Shown here in pieces: positions 15,453 to 22,846 of a DNA stretch of 39,601 bases (position 1 is the first letter of the stretch; each line of letters begins with the position of its first letter). Origin of the DNA: Henriciella sp. (GTDB taxonomy: Bacteria; Pseudomonadota; Alphaproteobacteria; Caulobacterales; Hyphomonadaceae); the NCBI GenBank assembly GCA_012960415.1, contig DUBH01000019.1, positions 102,720-142,320 of the forward strand, read 5' to 3'. The position numbers and the translations under genes were made by a program. The notes under the pieces are model-generated. The model had not been told where the DNA came from, did not search any database, and saw only the letters and a program-made list of their open reading frames with translations.

Positions 15453-16291
15453 GCAAGGACATGCGGGCCGACGAAAAGCCAAACTTTACTGACGAAGATG
15501 GCGAGATGGAATCCTCGCGCGCGCCGCTGCTCGACCATCTTATCGAGCTGCGCAGCCGGTTGATCTGGTCGATTGCTGCGCTGGCCGGGGCAACGCTCCT
15601 CTGCTTTTTCTTCGCAAGGCCGCTCTACAATATCCTGCTCGACCCACTGGTTCAGGTCGCGGAAATCGAGCGCGGTGAGACGCGGTTCGAGCTGATCTAT
15701 ACCGCGCCGCTGGAAGTGTTCTTTGTCGAGCTCAAGCTGGCGCTATTCGCTGGCGTCTTCGTCGCCTTCCCGGTGATGGGCTGGCAAATATATTCATTTG
15801 TGGCGCCGGGCCTCTACAAACGGGAGAAGGGCGCAGTCCTTCCATTTCTGATTGCCGCCCCGGTCCTGTTCACACTGGGTGCGTTGTTCGTCTACTGGGT
15901 CATGCTGCCCCTGATTTCCAATTTCGCACTCTCATTCGAGCAACAGGCTTCTGAAGGCCGCGCGGCCATCACGCCGCAGATCAAGGTCTCGGAATACCTC
16001 TCACTGGTCATGGCGTTGATGCTGGCGTTTGGTTTAAGCTTCCAGCTGCCCGTCGTGCTCAGCCTGCTGGGGCGAGCCGGTATCGTTGGCAGTGATACGC
16101 TGCGCTCTGGCCGCAAGTATGCTGTCGTCGGAATTCTGGTCGCTGCAGCCTTTTTCACGCCGCCCGACCTCATCTCTCAGGTCATGCTGGCTGTGCCTGT
16201 GTTCCTGCTCTACGAGATATCGATCATCTGCGTCTCCATGATGGAGAAGAAGGCAGCTGAGGACGAAGCGATAGACACTGGCAAAGATTGA
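15449..16291 (+). CDS. tatC: Sec-independent protein translocase subunit TatC
   Basis: 280 residues with six predicted membrane helices. Hallmarks: LLDHLIELRSRLIWSI at the cytosolic N-terminus (the signal-peptide contact region), then APLEVFFVELKLALFAGVFVAFP, FVAPGLYKREK and the C-terminal FFTPPDLISQVMLAVPVFLLYEI. TatC recognises the twin-arginine motif. A 25-residue acidic extension precedes the first conserved block. The next gene, serS, follows after 92 bp. Confidence 0.95.
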   Translation: MSKDMRADEKPNFTDEDGEMESSRAPLLDHLIELRSRLIWSIAALAGATLLCFFFARPLYNILLDPLVQVAEIERGETRFELIYTAPLEVFFVELKLALFAGVFVAFPVMGWQIYSFVAPGLYKREKGAVLPFLIAAPVLFTLGALFVYWVMLPLISNFALSFEQQASEGRAAITPQIKVSEYLSLVMALMLAFGLSFQLPVVLSLLGRAGIVGSDTLRSGRKYAVVGILVAAAFFTPPDLISQVMLAVPVFLLYEISIICVSMMEKKAAEDEAIDTGKD

Positions 16292-16383
16292 CGGCCAGAG
16301 GTTCAGTTCAGACGGTTCCGCTTGCGCCCCAATTAGACTAGACGCATCGGCAAGACACAAAGAACTGCCTGAAAGCCCATCCA

Positions 16384-17682
16384 ATGTTCGATCTTCGCGC
16401 CATTCGTGAGAACCCCGATCACTTCCGCAAGGCCTGGAACCGGCGGGCGTCCGGCCTTGGCGACAAGGTCGATGACATCCTCGCCCATGACGCGGCGCTG
16501 CGTCAGGCGCTGACGGACAAGCAGGAAGCCGAAAGCGCACGCAACGCCAATTCCAAGCTGATCGGCAAGGCAAAGGCGAGCGGCGATGAGGCCGAATTCG
16601 AACGCTTGCGCGATGAAGTCGCCAAGGCCAAGGAGACGATCGAGGCCGCTGGCGAACAGGAAGCTGCTGCCCGCAAGGAGCTGGACAGCCTGATTCTTGG
16701 CCTGCCGAACCTGCCTCTGGATGAAGTCCCGGAAGGCGAGGACGAGGCAGATAATGCTGAGCAGAAGAAAGTTGGCACGCCAACCGCGCTCGCCTTTGCG
16801 CCAAAGGACCATGCCGACCTCGGTGAAGCCCTTGGCATGATGGACTTCGAGACGGCCGCCAAGATGTCTGGCTCGCGCTTCGTCGTCCTGCGCCACCAGC
16901 TTTCGCGGCTGGAGCGCGCGCTCGCGAATTACATGCTGGATGTCCAGACCGGCGAGCATGGCTATCAGGAAACCAGCCCGCCATTTCTCGTGCGCCCCGA
17001 TGCCCTTGAGGGCACGGGCCAGCTGCCGAAATTCGGTGAGGATTCCTTTGAGACAACCGATGGCATGTGGCTGATTGCGACATCCGAAATTTCACTGACG
17101 AATACGGTTCGCGAAGAAATCCTTGAGGGCGACAGCCTGCCGCGCCGTATGACTGCGCATACGCCCTGCTTCCGTTCAGAAGCTGGCAGTGCCGGGCGTG
17201 ACACGAGGGGCATGATCCGTCTGCACCAGTTCAACAAAGTCGAGCTTGTCTCCATCGTGAAGGATGAGGCGGAAGGGCTGGAAGAGCTGGAGCGGATGAC
17301 GCGCTGCGCCGAGACGATCCTGGAGCGTCTGGAGCTGCCTTACAGGCGGATGATGCTCTGTACCGGCGATATGGGCTTCGGTGCCCGCAAAACCTATGAC
17401 CTTGAGGTCTGGCTGCCGAGCCAGGACACCTATCGTGAGATCAGCTCGTGTTCCTATTGCGGGGACTTCCAGGCCCGCCGGATGAATGCCCGCTGGCGTC
17501 CCGCGCCGAGCGCTGACAATCCAAAGCCGAAGCCTGAATTCGTGCACACGCTGAACGGTTCAGGCCTCGCAGTTGGCCGTACGCTTGTTGCGGTTCTGGA
17601 AAACTATCAGCGCGAGGATGGCACGATTGGCGTCCCGGCTGTGCTGCGGCCCTATATGGCCGGGCTTGAGGTGATTGGATGA
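16384..17682 (+). CDS. serS: Serine--tRNA ligase
   Basis: 432 residues. Class II aminoacyl-tRNA synthetase that charges tRNA-Ser (and tRNA-Sec where present). The N-terminal antiparallel coiled-coil arm that grips the tRNA long variable arm spans about 30-105 (Lys/Glu/Ala-rich); class II motif 2 is [20 protein letters not shown] and motif 3 is [20 protein letters not shown]. The start [14 protein letters not shown] is the usual one. It overlaps surE by ATGA. The 92-bp leader separates it from tatC and may hold its own promoter, but I see no T-box (not expected in this group). Confidence 0.96.
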   Translation: MFDLRAIRENPDHFRKAWNRRASGLGDKVDDILAHDAALRQALTDKQEAESARNANSKLIGKAKASGDEAEFERLRDEVAKAKETIEAAGEQEAAARKELDSLILGLPNLPLDEVPEGEDEADNAEQKKVGTPTALAFAPKDHADLGEALGMMDFETAAKMSGSRFVVLRHQLSRLERALANYMLDVQTGEHGYQETSPPFLVRPDALEGTGQLPKFGEDSFETTDGMWLIATSEISLTNTVREEILEGDSLPRRMTAHTPCFRSEAGSAGRDTRGMIRLHQFNKVELVSIVKDEAEGLEELERMTRCAETILERLELPYRRMMLCTGDMGFGARKTYDLEVWLPSQDTYREISSCSYCGDFQARRMNARWRPAPSADNPKPKPEFVHTLNGSGLAVGRTLVAVLENYQREDGTIGVPAVLRPYMAGLEVIG

Positions 17683-18440
17683 GAATTCTCCTCACCAATG
17701 ATGACGGGATCCATGCGCCTGGGCTATCGGTGCTGGAGTCGATTGCGAGAGAACTCTCCGACGATATCTGGATTGCGGCGCCTGAAGTCGAACAATCGGG
17801 CCAGTCGCGCTCTATCACGCTGACCCAGCCGGTACGCACGCGCGAAGTGAGAGAGAAATGCTGGGCGGTGATGGGCACGCCGACTGACTGTGTGCTTCTG
17901 GCGGTCCATGACCTGATGCCAGAAAAGCCCGACCTCATCCTGTCCGGCGTCAATCGCGGTCAGAATATCGCGGAAGATACAAGCCTGTCGGGAACGATAG
18001 CAGGCGCCATGTTCGGCATGCATCTCGGTGTGCCGTCCATCGCGCTAAGCCAGGCGCAGAGCTTTCGTGAGCGCGGCTCCTTGCCTTGGGAAACCTCGAA
18101 AAGCTGGGGCGCCAGGGTCATCAAGCCGCTGATTGAGAAGGGCTGGCCGGATGATGTCGTGATGAACATCAACTTCCCGGACCGCGAGCCAGACGATGTC
18201 GCTGGCATTGAGATCACCCGTCAGGGCTTTCGCGACGAGCAGATCATCCACACCGAACGGCGCGAGGATCTGCGCGGCAATGACTATTTCTGGATTGGCT
18301 TCAAAGGCAGGCTGTCGCGTCCACCGGAAGGCACCGATCTCAGGGCGATCTATGAGGGGCGCATTTCCGTCACGCCGCTCCATGTGGACCTGACCCACAA
18401 CCGTTACCTCGAAACCCTCAAGGCCGAGTGGAAACAGTGA
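17679..18440 (+). CDS. surE: 5'/3'-nucleotidase SurE
   Basis: 253 residues. SurE is a metal-dependent phosphatase of nucleoside monophosphates and polyphosphate, linked to stationary-phase survival. The metal site is seen at the N-terminus ([14 protein letters not shown], Asp-Asp), followed by SGQSRSITL and [24 protein letters not shown]. The C-terminal [10 protein letters not shown] is also typical. The start overlaps the serS stop, and the stop overlaps the pcm start; the surE-pcm pairing is widespread in proteobacteria and supports a joint repair/survival role. Confidence 0.96.
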   Translation: MRILLTNDDGIHAPGLSVLESIARELSDDIWIAAPEVEQSGQSRSITLTQPVRTREVREKCWAVMGTPTDCVLLAVHDLMPEKPDLILSGVNRGQNIAEDTSLSGTIAGAMFGMHLGVPSIALSQAQSFRERGSLPWETSKSWGARVIKPLIEKGWPDDVVMNINFPDREPDDVAGIEITRQGFRDEQIIHTERREDLRGNDYFWIGFKGRLSRPPEGTDLRAIYEGRISVTPLHVDLTHNRYLETLKAEWKQ

Positions 18441-19081
18441 GCACTGACCCGTTCCGCGCCGCTCGCTTCATACTGCAGCTCCGCCAGCAGGGCATTCGGG
18501 ACGATGCCGTGCTGTCAGCAATGGAAACGGTTGATCGGCGTGATTTTATCGCCAAATCGCTGCATAAGCTGGCGGTGGAGGATGCCGTCCTGCCGCTGCC
18601 TTGCGGTCAGGTTCTGCCCAAGCCGCTGACCATTGCGCAGCTGCTCACCGCGCTGGAAATGATGCCGGGCAGCAAGGAAAGCTACCTGCTCATAGGCGCC
18701 GGTAGCGGCTATACTGCTGCACTGATGGCGAAAGTCGCGGGCAAGGTCTGGGCGGTTGATCGCTTCAAGACGCTGGTCGACGCCGCGCGCAGCAATCTGG
18801 AGGCGCTGAGCATCCGGAATGTCAGTCTTCGTCAGGCAGACGGGTTTAGCGGCTGGCGCGAGCATGCGCCTTACGACCGTATCCTCGTAACTGGCGCAGT
18901 CACGAAAATACCTGACGATCTTCTCGCGCAGTTGTCTGCGGGCGGCAAGGTTGTTGCGCCGGTGATCGGTGTAGACGGTCGCCAGACTCTACGTATCGTC
19001 ACCAAGGACGGCGCGCGCAGTCATTCACCGCTCGCTGAACCGCTCCTGCCGCTCGTAGAGGGGCTCGCTGAAGCGCTTTAG
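18437..19081 (+). CDS. pcm: Protein-L-isoaspartate O-methyltransferase
   Basis: About 214 residues from GTG 18437, which forms a GTGA overlap with the surE stop like the other junctions here; an in-frame GTG at 18428 would add three residues and cannot be excluded. SAM-dependent enzyme that methylates isoaspartyl residues to start repair of aged proteins. Seen: [18 protein letters not shown] (substrate loop, usual GxTxSxP replaced by QVLPKP), the SAM-binding [19 protein letters not shown], and the later [20 protein letters not shown]. It ends 8 bp from the convergent Kazal lipoprotein gene. The nlpD-like peptidase that often follows pcm is absent. Confidence 0.9.
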   Translation: MSTDPFRAARFILQLRQQGIRDDAVLSAMETVDRRDFIAKSLHKLAVEDAVLPLPCGQVLPKPLTIAQLLTALEMMPGSKESYLLIGAGSGYTAALMAKVAGKVWAVDRFKTLVDAARSNLEALSIRNVSLRQADGFSGWREHAPYDRILVTGAVTKIPDDLLAQLSAGGKVVAPVIGVDGRQTLRIVTKDGARSHSPLAEPLLPLVEGLAEAL

Positions 19082-19089
19082 CGCCAGTT

Positions 19090-19443
19090 TCAGTCTGCGG
19101 GACATTCGCCCTGTGAAGCGACGTCGACGCCGGCAGCCGCCGCTGTGCACGCATTGCCGTAAGTCTTACCATCGCAGCCGCAGACCGGATCGTACTGCTG
19201 GGTGCACACTTCAGGGCGCGGGGCACAGATGCCGGAGCCGTCGGCGGTGTTGACACATTGGCCAACTGGCTTCGTGCAGTAGAGACCCTCGCCACACTGG
19301 ATCGCTGCGATGCCGCCACACATTTCACCTTCCGCCCGAGGCGTGTCGGCTGGGCGCGATGCTGGGTCGCCATCAACAGGGATTGGCTCTGGCTGGCAGG
19401 CAGCAAGCAGGAACAGGCTGGCGGTCAGAAGGGCAAGGCGCAT
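19090..19443 (-). CDS. Kazal-type protease inhibitor lipoprotein
   Basis: 117 residues. Signal peptide with lipobox LLAAC, so Cys16 is the predicted lipidation site. After a Pro-rich linker comes a cysteine-rich segment (MCGGIAAIQCGEGLYC ... GICAPRPEVC) and a C-terminal Kazal domain: CTQQYDPVCGCDGKTYGNAC followed by AAAAGVDVASQGEC, matching the PVCGxDGxTYxNxC pattern. Kazal domains inhibit serine proteases by an exposed loop; a lipid-anchored form would sit in the periplasm or on the cell surface. The strong RBS (GGAGG) and ATG 19443 support the start. It is convergent with pcm and downstream of the SDR gene, but a large hairpin lies between. Target protease unknown. Confidence 0.88.
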   Translation of the reverse strand: MRLALLTASLFLLAACQPEPIPVDGDPASRPADTPRAEGEMCGGIAAIQCGEGLYCTKPVGQCVNTADGSGICAPRPEVCTQQYDPVCGCDGKTYGNACTAAAAGVDVASQGECPAD

Positions 19444-19478
19444 GTCATTTCCTCCGAAACGGTTTGGCTGAGAATGAT

Positions 19479-19522
19479 AGGGCCACGCCTGCAGCCTGAA
19501 TGCAAGCTGCGGGCGTGGCCCT
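19479..19522 (-). terminator. Long hairpin after the SDR gene
   Basis: AGGGCCACGCC (19479-19489) pairs perfectly with GGCGTGGCCCT (19512-19522), and the inner GCAGC/GCTGC arms extend it to about 17 bp with one U-G pair and a 10-nt loop. It lies 24 bp past the SDR stop. There is no clear U-tract on either side, so it is an unusual terminator or RNA-stabilising structure. Confidence 0.6.
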
Positions 19523-19546
19523 CAATCTTTGGGTTGTGTGGCTGAA

Positions 19547-20464
19547 CTAGCCTTTTGCGCCCTCAGCGAGGAGGCGGAAGATGTTCTGACCGTGTTCGCC
19601 GCCAGCGTTGAAGTGCGTCTGGGTCGACTTGTCGGTGATTTGGTCCCACTTGGCCGCAACAGCTTCGGCCGTGAGGGCGTCGCCCTGACCAACGAAGGCG
19701 CCGTTGGTTTCGACGATTTCCGCCATAGAGAAAGCGCCAGCGCCAGCCGACAGGACCATGCCGGTCGGGGCGTCTTCCTTGACGAGGTTCATGACGCCCG
19801 GCGTGACATATTCCGGCTTCAGCTGTTTCAGGACTTCCTCAGGCATCAGGCCTTCGGTCATGCGGGTCGCAGCGACCGGGCAGACCGCGTTGATCTTGAT
19901 GTTGTTCTTCGCGCCTTCGATTTTCAGCGTGTTCATCATGCCAACGAGGCCGAGCTTGGCGGCGCCATAGTTGGCTTGGCCGAAATTGCCGTAGAGGCCG
20001 GTCGAAGAGGTCGTCACGACGATACGGCCAAAATTCTGCTCCTTCATGATGTCCCAGGCAGCTTTGATCGGCTTGAACGAGCCCATCAGGTGCACGTCGA
20101 CGACGAGCTGGATGTCTTCCATCGTCATCTTGGAGAATGACTTGTCGCGCAGGATGCCAGCATTGGCGATCAGGATGTCGATGCGGCCCCATTTGTCCAT
20201 GGCGTCAGAGATCATCTTTTTGACGCCAGCGTCGTCGGTGACCGAAGAGCCGTTCGCAATGGCTTCGCCGCCAAGCGCTTCGATTTCCTTGACGACTTCA
20301 TCGGCCGCTGCCGAGCTGCCCCCCGATCCGTCCATTGACGCGCCGAGATCGTTCACGACGACCTTGGCGCCGCGGCGGGCGAGTTCGAGCGCGTGGCAAC
20401 GGCCAAGACCGCCGCCTGCACCGGTGACGATAGCGACTTTGCCGTCAAAACGAATGTCTGCCAT
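19547..20464 (-). CDS. SDR family dehydrogenase, MFE-2 (hydroxyacyl-CoA dehydrogenase) type
   Basis: 305 residues. NAD(P)-binding TGAGGGLGRCHALELARRG at the N-terminus, NDLGASMDGSG, the NAG motif (LIANAGILRDKSF) and the active-site Ser (VVTTSSTGLYGNFG) with Tyr-x-x-x-Lys (YGAAK). The length, NDLG segment and RDKSF stretch match the dehydrogenase part of peroxisomal multifunctional enzyme 2 and its stand-alone bacterial relatives, which oxidise 3-hydroxyacyl-CoA. The substrate is inferred, not shown. The C-terminal 50 residues extend beyond a minimal SDR. It is divergent from the VOC gene. Confidence 0.88.
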   Translation of the reverse strand: MADIRFDGKVAIVTGAGGGLGRCHALELARRGAKVVVNDLGASMDGSGGSSAAADEVVKEIEALGGEAIANGSSVTDDAGVKKMISDAMDKWGRIDILIANAGILRDKSFSKMTMEDIQLVVDVHLMGSFKPIKAAWDIMKEQNFGRIVVTTSSTGLYGNFGQANYGAAKLGLVGMMNTLKIEGAKNNIKINAVCPVAATRMTEGLMPEEVLKQLKPEYVTPGVMNLVKEDAPTGMVLSAGAGAFSMAEIVETNGAFVGQGDALTAEAVAAKWDQITDKSTQTHFNAGGEHGQNIFRLLAEGAKG

Positions 20465-20491
20465 GGGGTATATCTCCTGACTGAGGTAAAA

Positions 20492-20534
20492 CTTGACGGT
20501 CAGCCTTGCAGCACCCGCTCACGTAAACGTCAAG
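20492..20534. promoter_or_regulatory. Inverted repeat CTTGACG / CGTCAAG in the SDR-VOC divergent region
   Basis: Perfect 7-bp arms at 20492-20498 and 20528-20534 flank 29 bp in the 147-bp divergent spacer. Each arm contains a TTGAC element that could also be a -35 box. An operator role is speculative. Confidence 0.25.
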
Positions 20535-20612
20535 CATTCGCGCTGGGGAAGTGCTTGCTGGCGTGAGCCCGGCATGCTGCAACAGCGCTCAAGATCAGCA
20601 AGGAGGACTGAC

Positions 20613-20981
20613 ATGCTCGCTTATGTGACGCTCGGCTCAAACAATATCGAGAAAGCCCTGGAATTCTATGACGGCTTCATGCCGACGATTGGCGCAAAGC
20701 GCTTTTTCGACAATGGCCGTCTCTATTTCTATGGCACAGGCCCCGGCCAGCCCATGCTGGCGATCGGCGGCCCCTACGACGAAAACGCTGCCACGGTTGG
20801 CAATGGGGTCATGCCTGCGCTGGCGTGCGCGGATGATGAGACCGTCGACAAGGCGTATGCGAAAGCCATCGAACTTGGTGCGACGCCAGACGGCGAACCC
20901 GGCAAGCGCATGCCGACCTTCTATGGCGCCTATTTCCGCGATCCCGACGGTAACAAGATCTGCGTCTGCAAGCTCGGCTAG
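20613..20981 (+). CDS. VOC family (glyoxalase/dioxygenase-fold) protein
   Basis: 122 residues from ATG 20613, which has AAGGAGG eight bases upstream; the frame opens at 20493 but that part is not family-like. A single vicinal-oxygen-chelate module: AYVTLGSNNIEKALEFYDGFM (first beta-alpha-beta unit) and GAYFRDPDGNKICVCKLG (C-terminal metal-site strand). Such proteins include glyoxalase I, extradiol dioxygenases and resistance proteins; the specific reaction cannot be assigned. It ends at a strong hairpin shared with the convergent small gene. Confidence 0.88.
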   Translation: MLAYVTLGSNNIEKALEFYDGFMPTIGAKRFFDNGRLYFYGTGPGQPMLAIGGPYDENAATVGNGVMPALACADDETVDKAYAKAIELGATPDGEPGKRMPTFYGAYFRDPDGNKICVCKLG

Positions 20982-20998
20982 CCTCTTGAGACAAGCAT

Positions 20999-21045
20999 AA
21001 AAAGAAAGCCGCGGGGCCATTCTGGCGTCCGCGGCTTCTTGTTTG
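20999..21045. terminator. Bidirectional terminator between VOC and small charged protein genes
   Basis: AAGCCGCGG (21006-21014) and CCGCGGCTT (21029-21037) form a 9-bp GC-rich stem. The plus side is followed by CTTGTTTGG; the minus side has TTTCTTTTT beyond the stem. It serves two convergent genes. Confidence 0.8.
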
Positions 21046-21062
21046 GTCTGGTAATTTGTGGA

Positions 21063-21332
21063 TCAGGCCGTTTCGACCTTTTGCTCCAGCTTGTCGTCAT
21101 GGAGGAGGCGCTTCACAGCTTCATCGATATAGCGAAGCAACGGCTTGCCATCAGTTTCCGGCTGACGGTTGGCCCAGTCGCTGTGGCTTTGGCGAAGGTC
21201 ATTCAGCTTTTCCATTTTCTCGTCCAGCGGGGCTGAGGAGTTCATGACGCCGTCCACCTTGTCCGTCGTTACAGGGCGTGGCTCCATATTGACCTTCTGG
21301 TCGCGTAGCGGGGTGAAAGTCTTGCGTTTCAT
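21063..21332 (-). CDS. Small charged protein of unknown function
   Basis: 89 residues, rich in Lys, Asp and Glu, with no membrane segment or signal peptide; probably a soluble helical cytosolic protein (KMEKLNDLRQSHSDW, YIDEAVKRLLHDDKLEQKVE). I do not recognise a family. ATG 21332 has GAAGGAG at good spacing, and a terminator lies just past the stop, both supporting a real, single gene. Confidence 0.65.
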   Translation of the reverse strand: MKRKTFTPLRDQKVNMEPRPVTTDKVDGVMNSSAPLDEKMEKLNDLRQSHSDWANRQPETDGKPLLRYIDEAVKRLLHDDKLEQKVETA

Positions 21333-21482
21333 GATCGCTCCTTCTTTTCAGTGTTTGCGTACCCTTGAACAACGTGCTGGCAGACGCACCGTTCCGACAG
21401 ATGATCTGACTCCCGGGTCTGGTGGATACGCAGGACGCGCGATAAGGCAGTTAAGGATAGAGGGCATCAGGGAGTTAGCCGG

Positions 21483-22766
21483 ATGGAATGGGGCTGGGAC
21501 AATGCGCGCGCACTTCTCGGGATCGCGCTGATCTTCGCAATAGGCTGGGGCCTTTCTGAAAAGCGCAGCCAGTTTCCACTCAGGCTTGTGCTGGGCGCGG
21601 TGGCCATGCAGTTCGCATTCGCGCTCGTGTTGTTCGGCATACCCTTCGTACGCAACCTTCTGTTCAAGGCGAACTTCATCGTCGACGCCCTTCAGGAAGC
21701 CACCCGTAACGGTACCAGCTTTGTGTTTGGTTATGTCGGTGACAACCAGGCTGCCAGTGCGATCATGACGGGCGACGCGCCGCCACTCTTCTTCTTCCAG
21801 ATCCTGCCTGTGGTGATCGTGGTCGCCGCGCTGTCTGCGATCCTCTGGCACTGGCATATCCTGCGTTGGATTACGAAAGGCTTTGCTTTCATTTTCCGCA
21901 AGCTGATGGGCCTCGGCGGAGCAACCTCGCTTGCCGTCTCGGCCAACGTCTTCATGGGCATGACCGAAGCCCCGGTCCTGGTGAAGCCGTACATCAAGGG
22001 GATGACGCGGTCTGAAATCTTCATCCTGATGACGGCAGGCTTCGCGACGATCGCTGGCTCAGTGCTGGTGATCTATACGACTTTCCTAGACGGCGTGATG
22101 GCCAACCCGCTGGCCCAGCTCCTGACCGCTTCAATCATTGCCGCGCCGGCGGCTGTCGCCATGGCGCTGGACATGATCCCGGAAACGACGGATCCATCCG
22201 AGCGCGCCCATGAGCCGGACTTCAAGTACAATTCGACCATGGATGCCTTCGCGACGGGCGCAGCCGATGGTCTCCAGATCGTTCTCAATATCGCGACCAT
22301 GCTGATCGCGGCGCTGGCGCTGCTCTGGCTGGTGAATGCCGGTCTCGGCGCGCTGCCTGCGGTGGGCGGCGAGCCGCTGTCGATCCAGCGCGTGCTTGGC
22401 TGGATCTTCTCACCGCTCATGTACATGATTGGCGTGCCATGGAGCGAGGCGCCGCTTTCCGGCTCGCTTATGGGTATCAAGACAGTGCTCACCGAGTTCG
22501 TCGCCTTCATTGAGCTGGGCGCGATACCCGCTGATGCTATGGATCCACGCACCCGCATCATCACGGCGCACGCAATCTGTGGCTTTGCGAACTTCGGCTC
22601 GATTGGCATCCTGATTGGCGGCCTGAACATCATCTGTCCGGAACGCCGTTCTACCTTCCTAGAGCTGGCATGGAAAACGCTGATTGCGGGTACGCTCGCA
22701 ACGTGTCTTTCCGGTGCGGTTGTCGGTGCGCTCCCTGTTCAGCTTTTCATCGGTGCAGCAGGCTGA
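21483..22766 (+). CDS. Concentrative nucleoside transporter (CNT/NupC family)
   Basis: 427 residues with about 8-10 hydrophobic segments. CNT hallmarks are visible: NGTSFVFGYVGD after the N-terminal helices, ANVFMGMTEAPVLVKPYI (re-entrant loop with the conserved Glu that binds ribose) and ICGFANFGSIGILIGG. CNT proteins import nucleosides with Na+ or H+ across the inner membrane. ATG 21483 has GGGAG about 9 nt upstream. A TonB-dependent receptor follows after 80 bp on the same strand, suggesting a matched outer-membrane entry step for nucleosides. Confidence 0.93.
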   Translation: MEWGWDNARALLGIALIFAIGWGLSEKRSQFPLRLVLGAVAMQFAFALVLFGIPFVRNLLFKANFIVDALQEATRNGTSFVFGYVGDNQAASAIMTGDAPPLFFFQILPVVIVVAALSAILWHWHILRWITKGFAFIFRKLMGLGGATSLAVSANVFMGMTEAPVLVKPYIKGMTRSEIFILMTAGFATIAGSVLVIYTTFLDGVMANPLAQLLTASIIAAPAAVAMALDMIPETTDPSERAHEPDFKYNSTMDAFATGAADGLQIVLNIATMLIAALALLWLVNAGLGALPAVGGEPLSIQRVLGWIFSPLMYMIGVPWSEAPLSGSLMGIKTVLTEFVAFIELGAIPADAMDPRTRIITAHAICGFANFGSIGILIGGLNIICPERRSTFLELAWKTLIAGTLATCLSGAVVGALPVQLFIGAAG

Positions 22767-22846
22767 CGCAGCGAGTGGGGTCGTCAGCCCCTGGGTGTCG
22801 ACCTACACTCTGGAACTCGTGTCTTTCTGATATTCCGGGTTCTTTC

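Noticed and set aside
16034-17095. 353-codon minus-strand open frame
   Set aside because: Opposite tatC and serS, both unmistakable; the product is Arg/Ser/Pro-rich antisense sequence.
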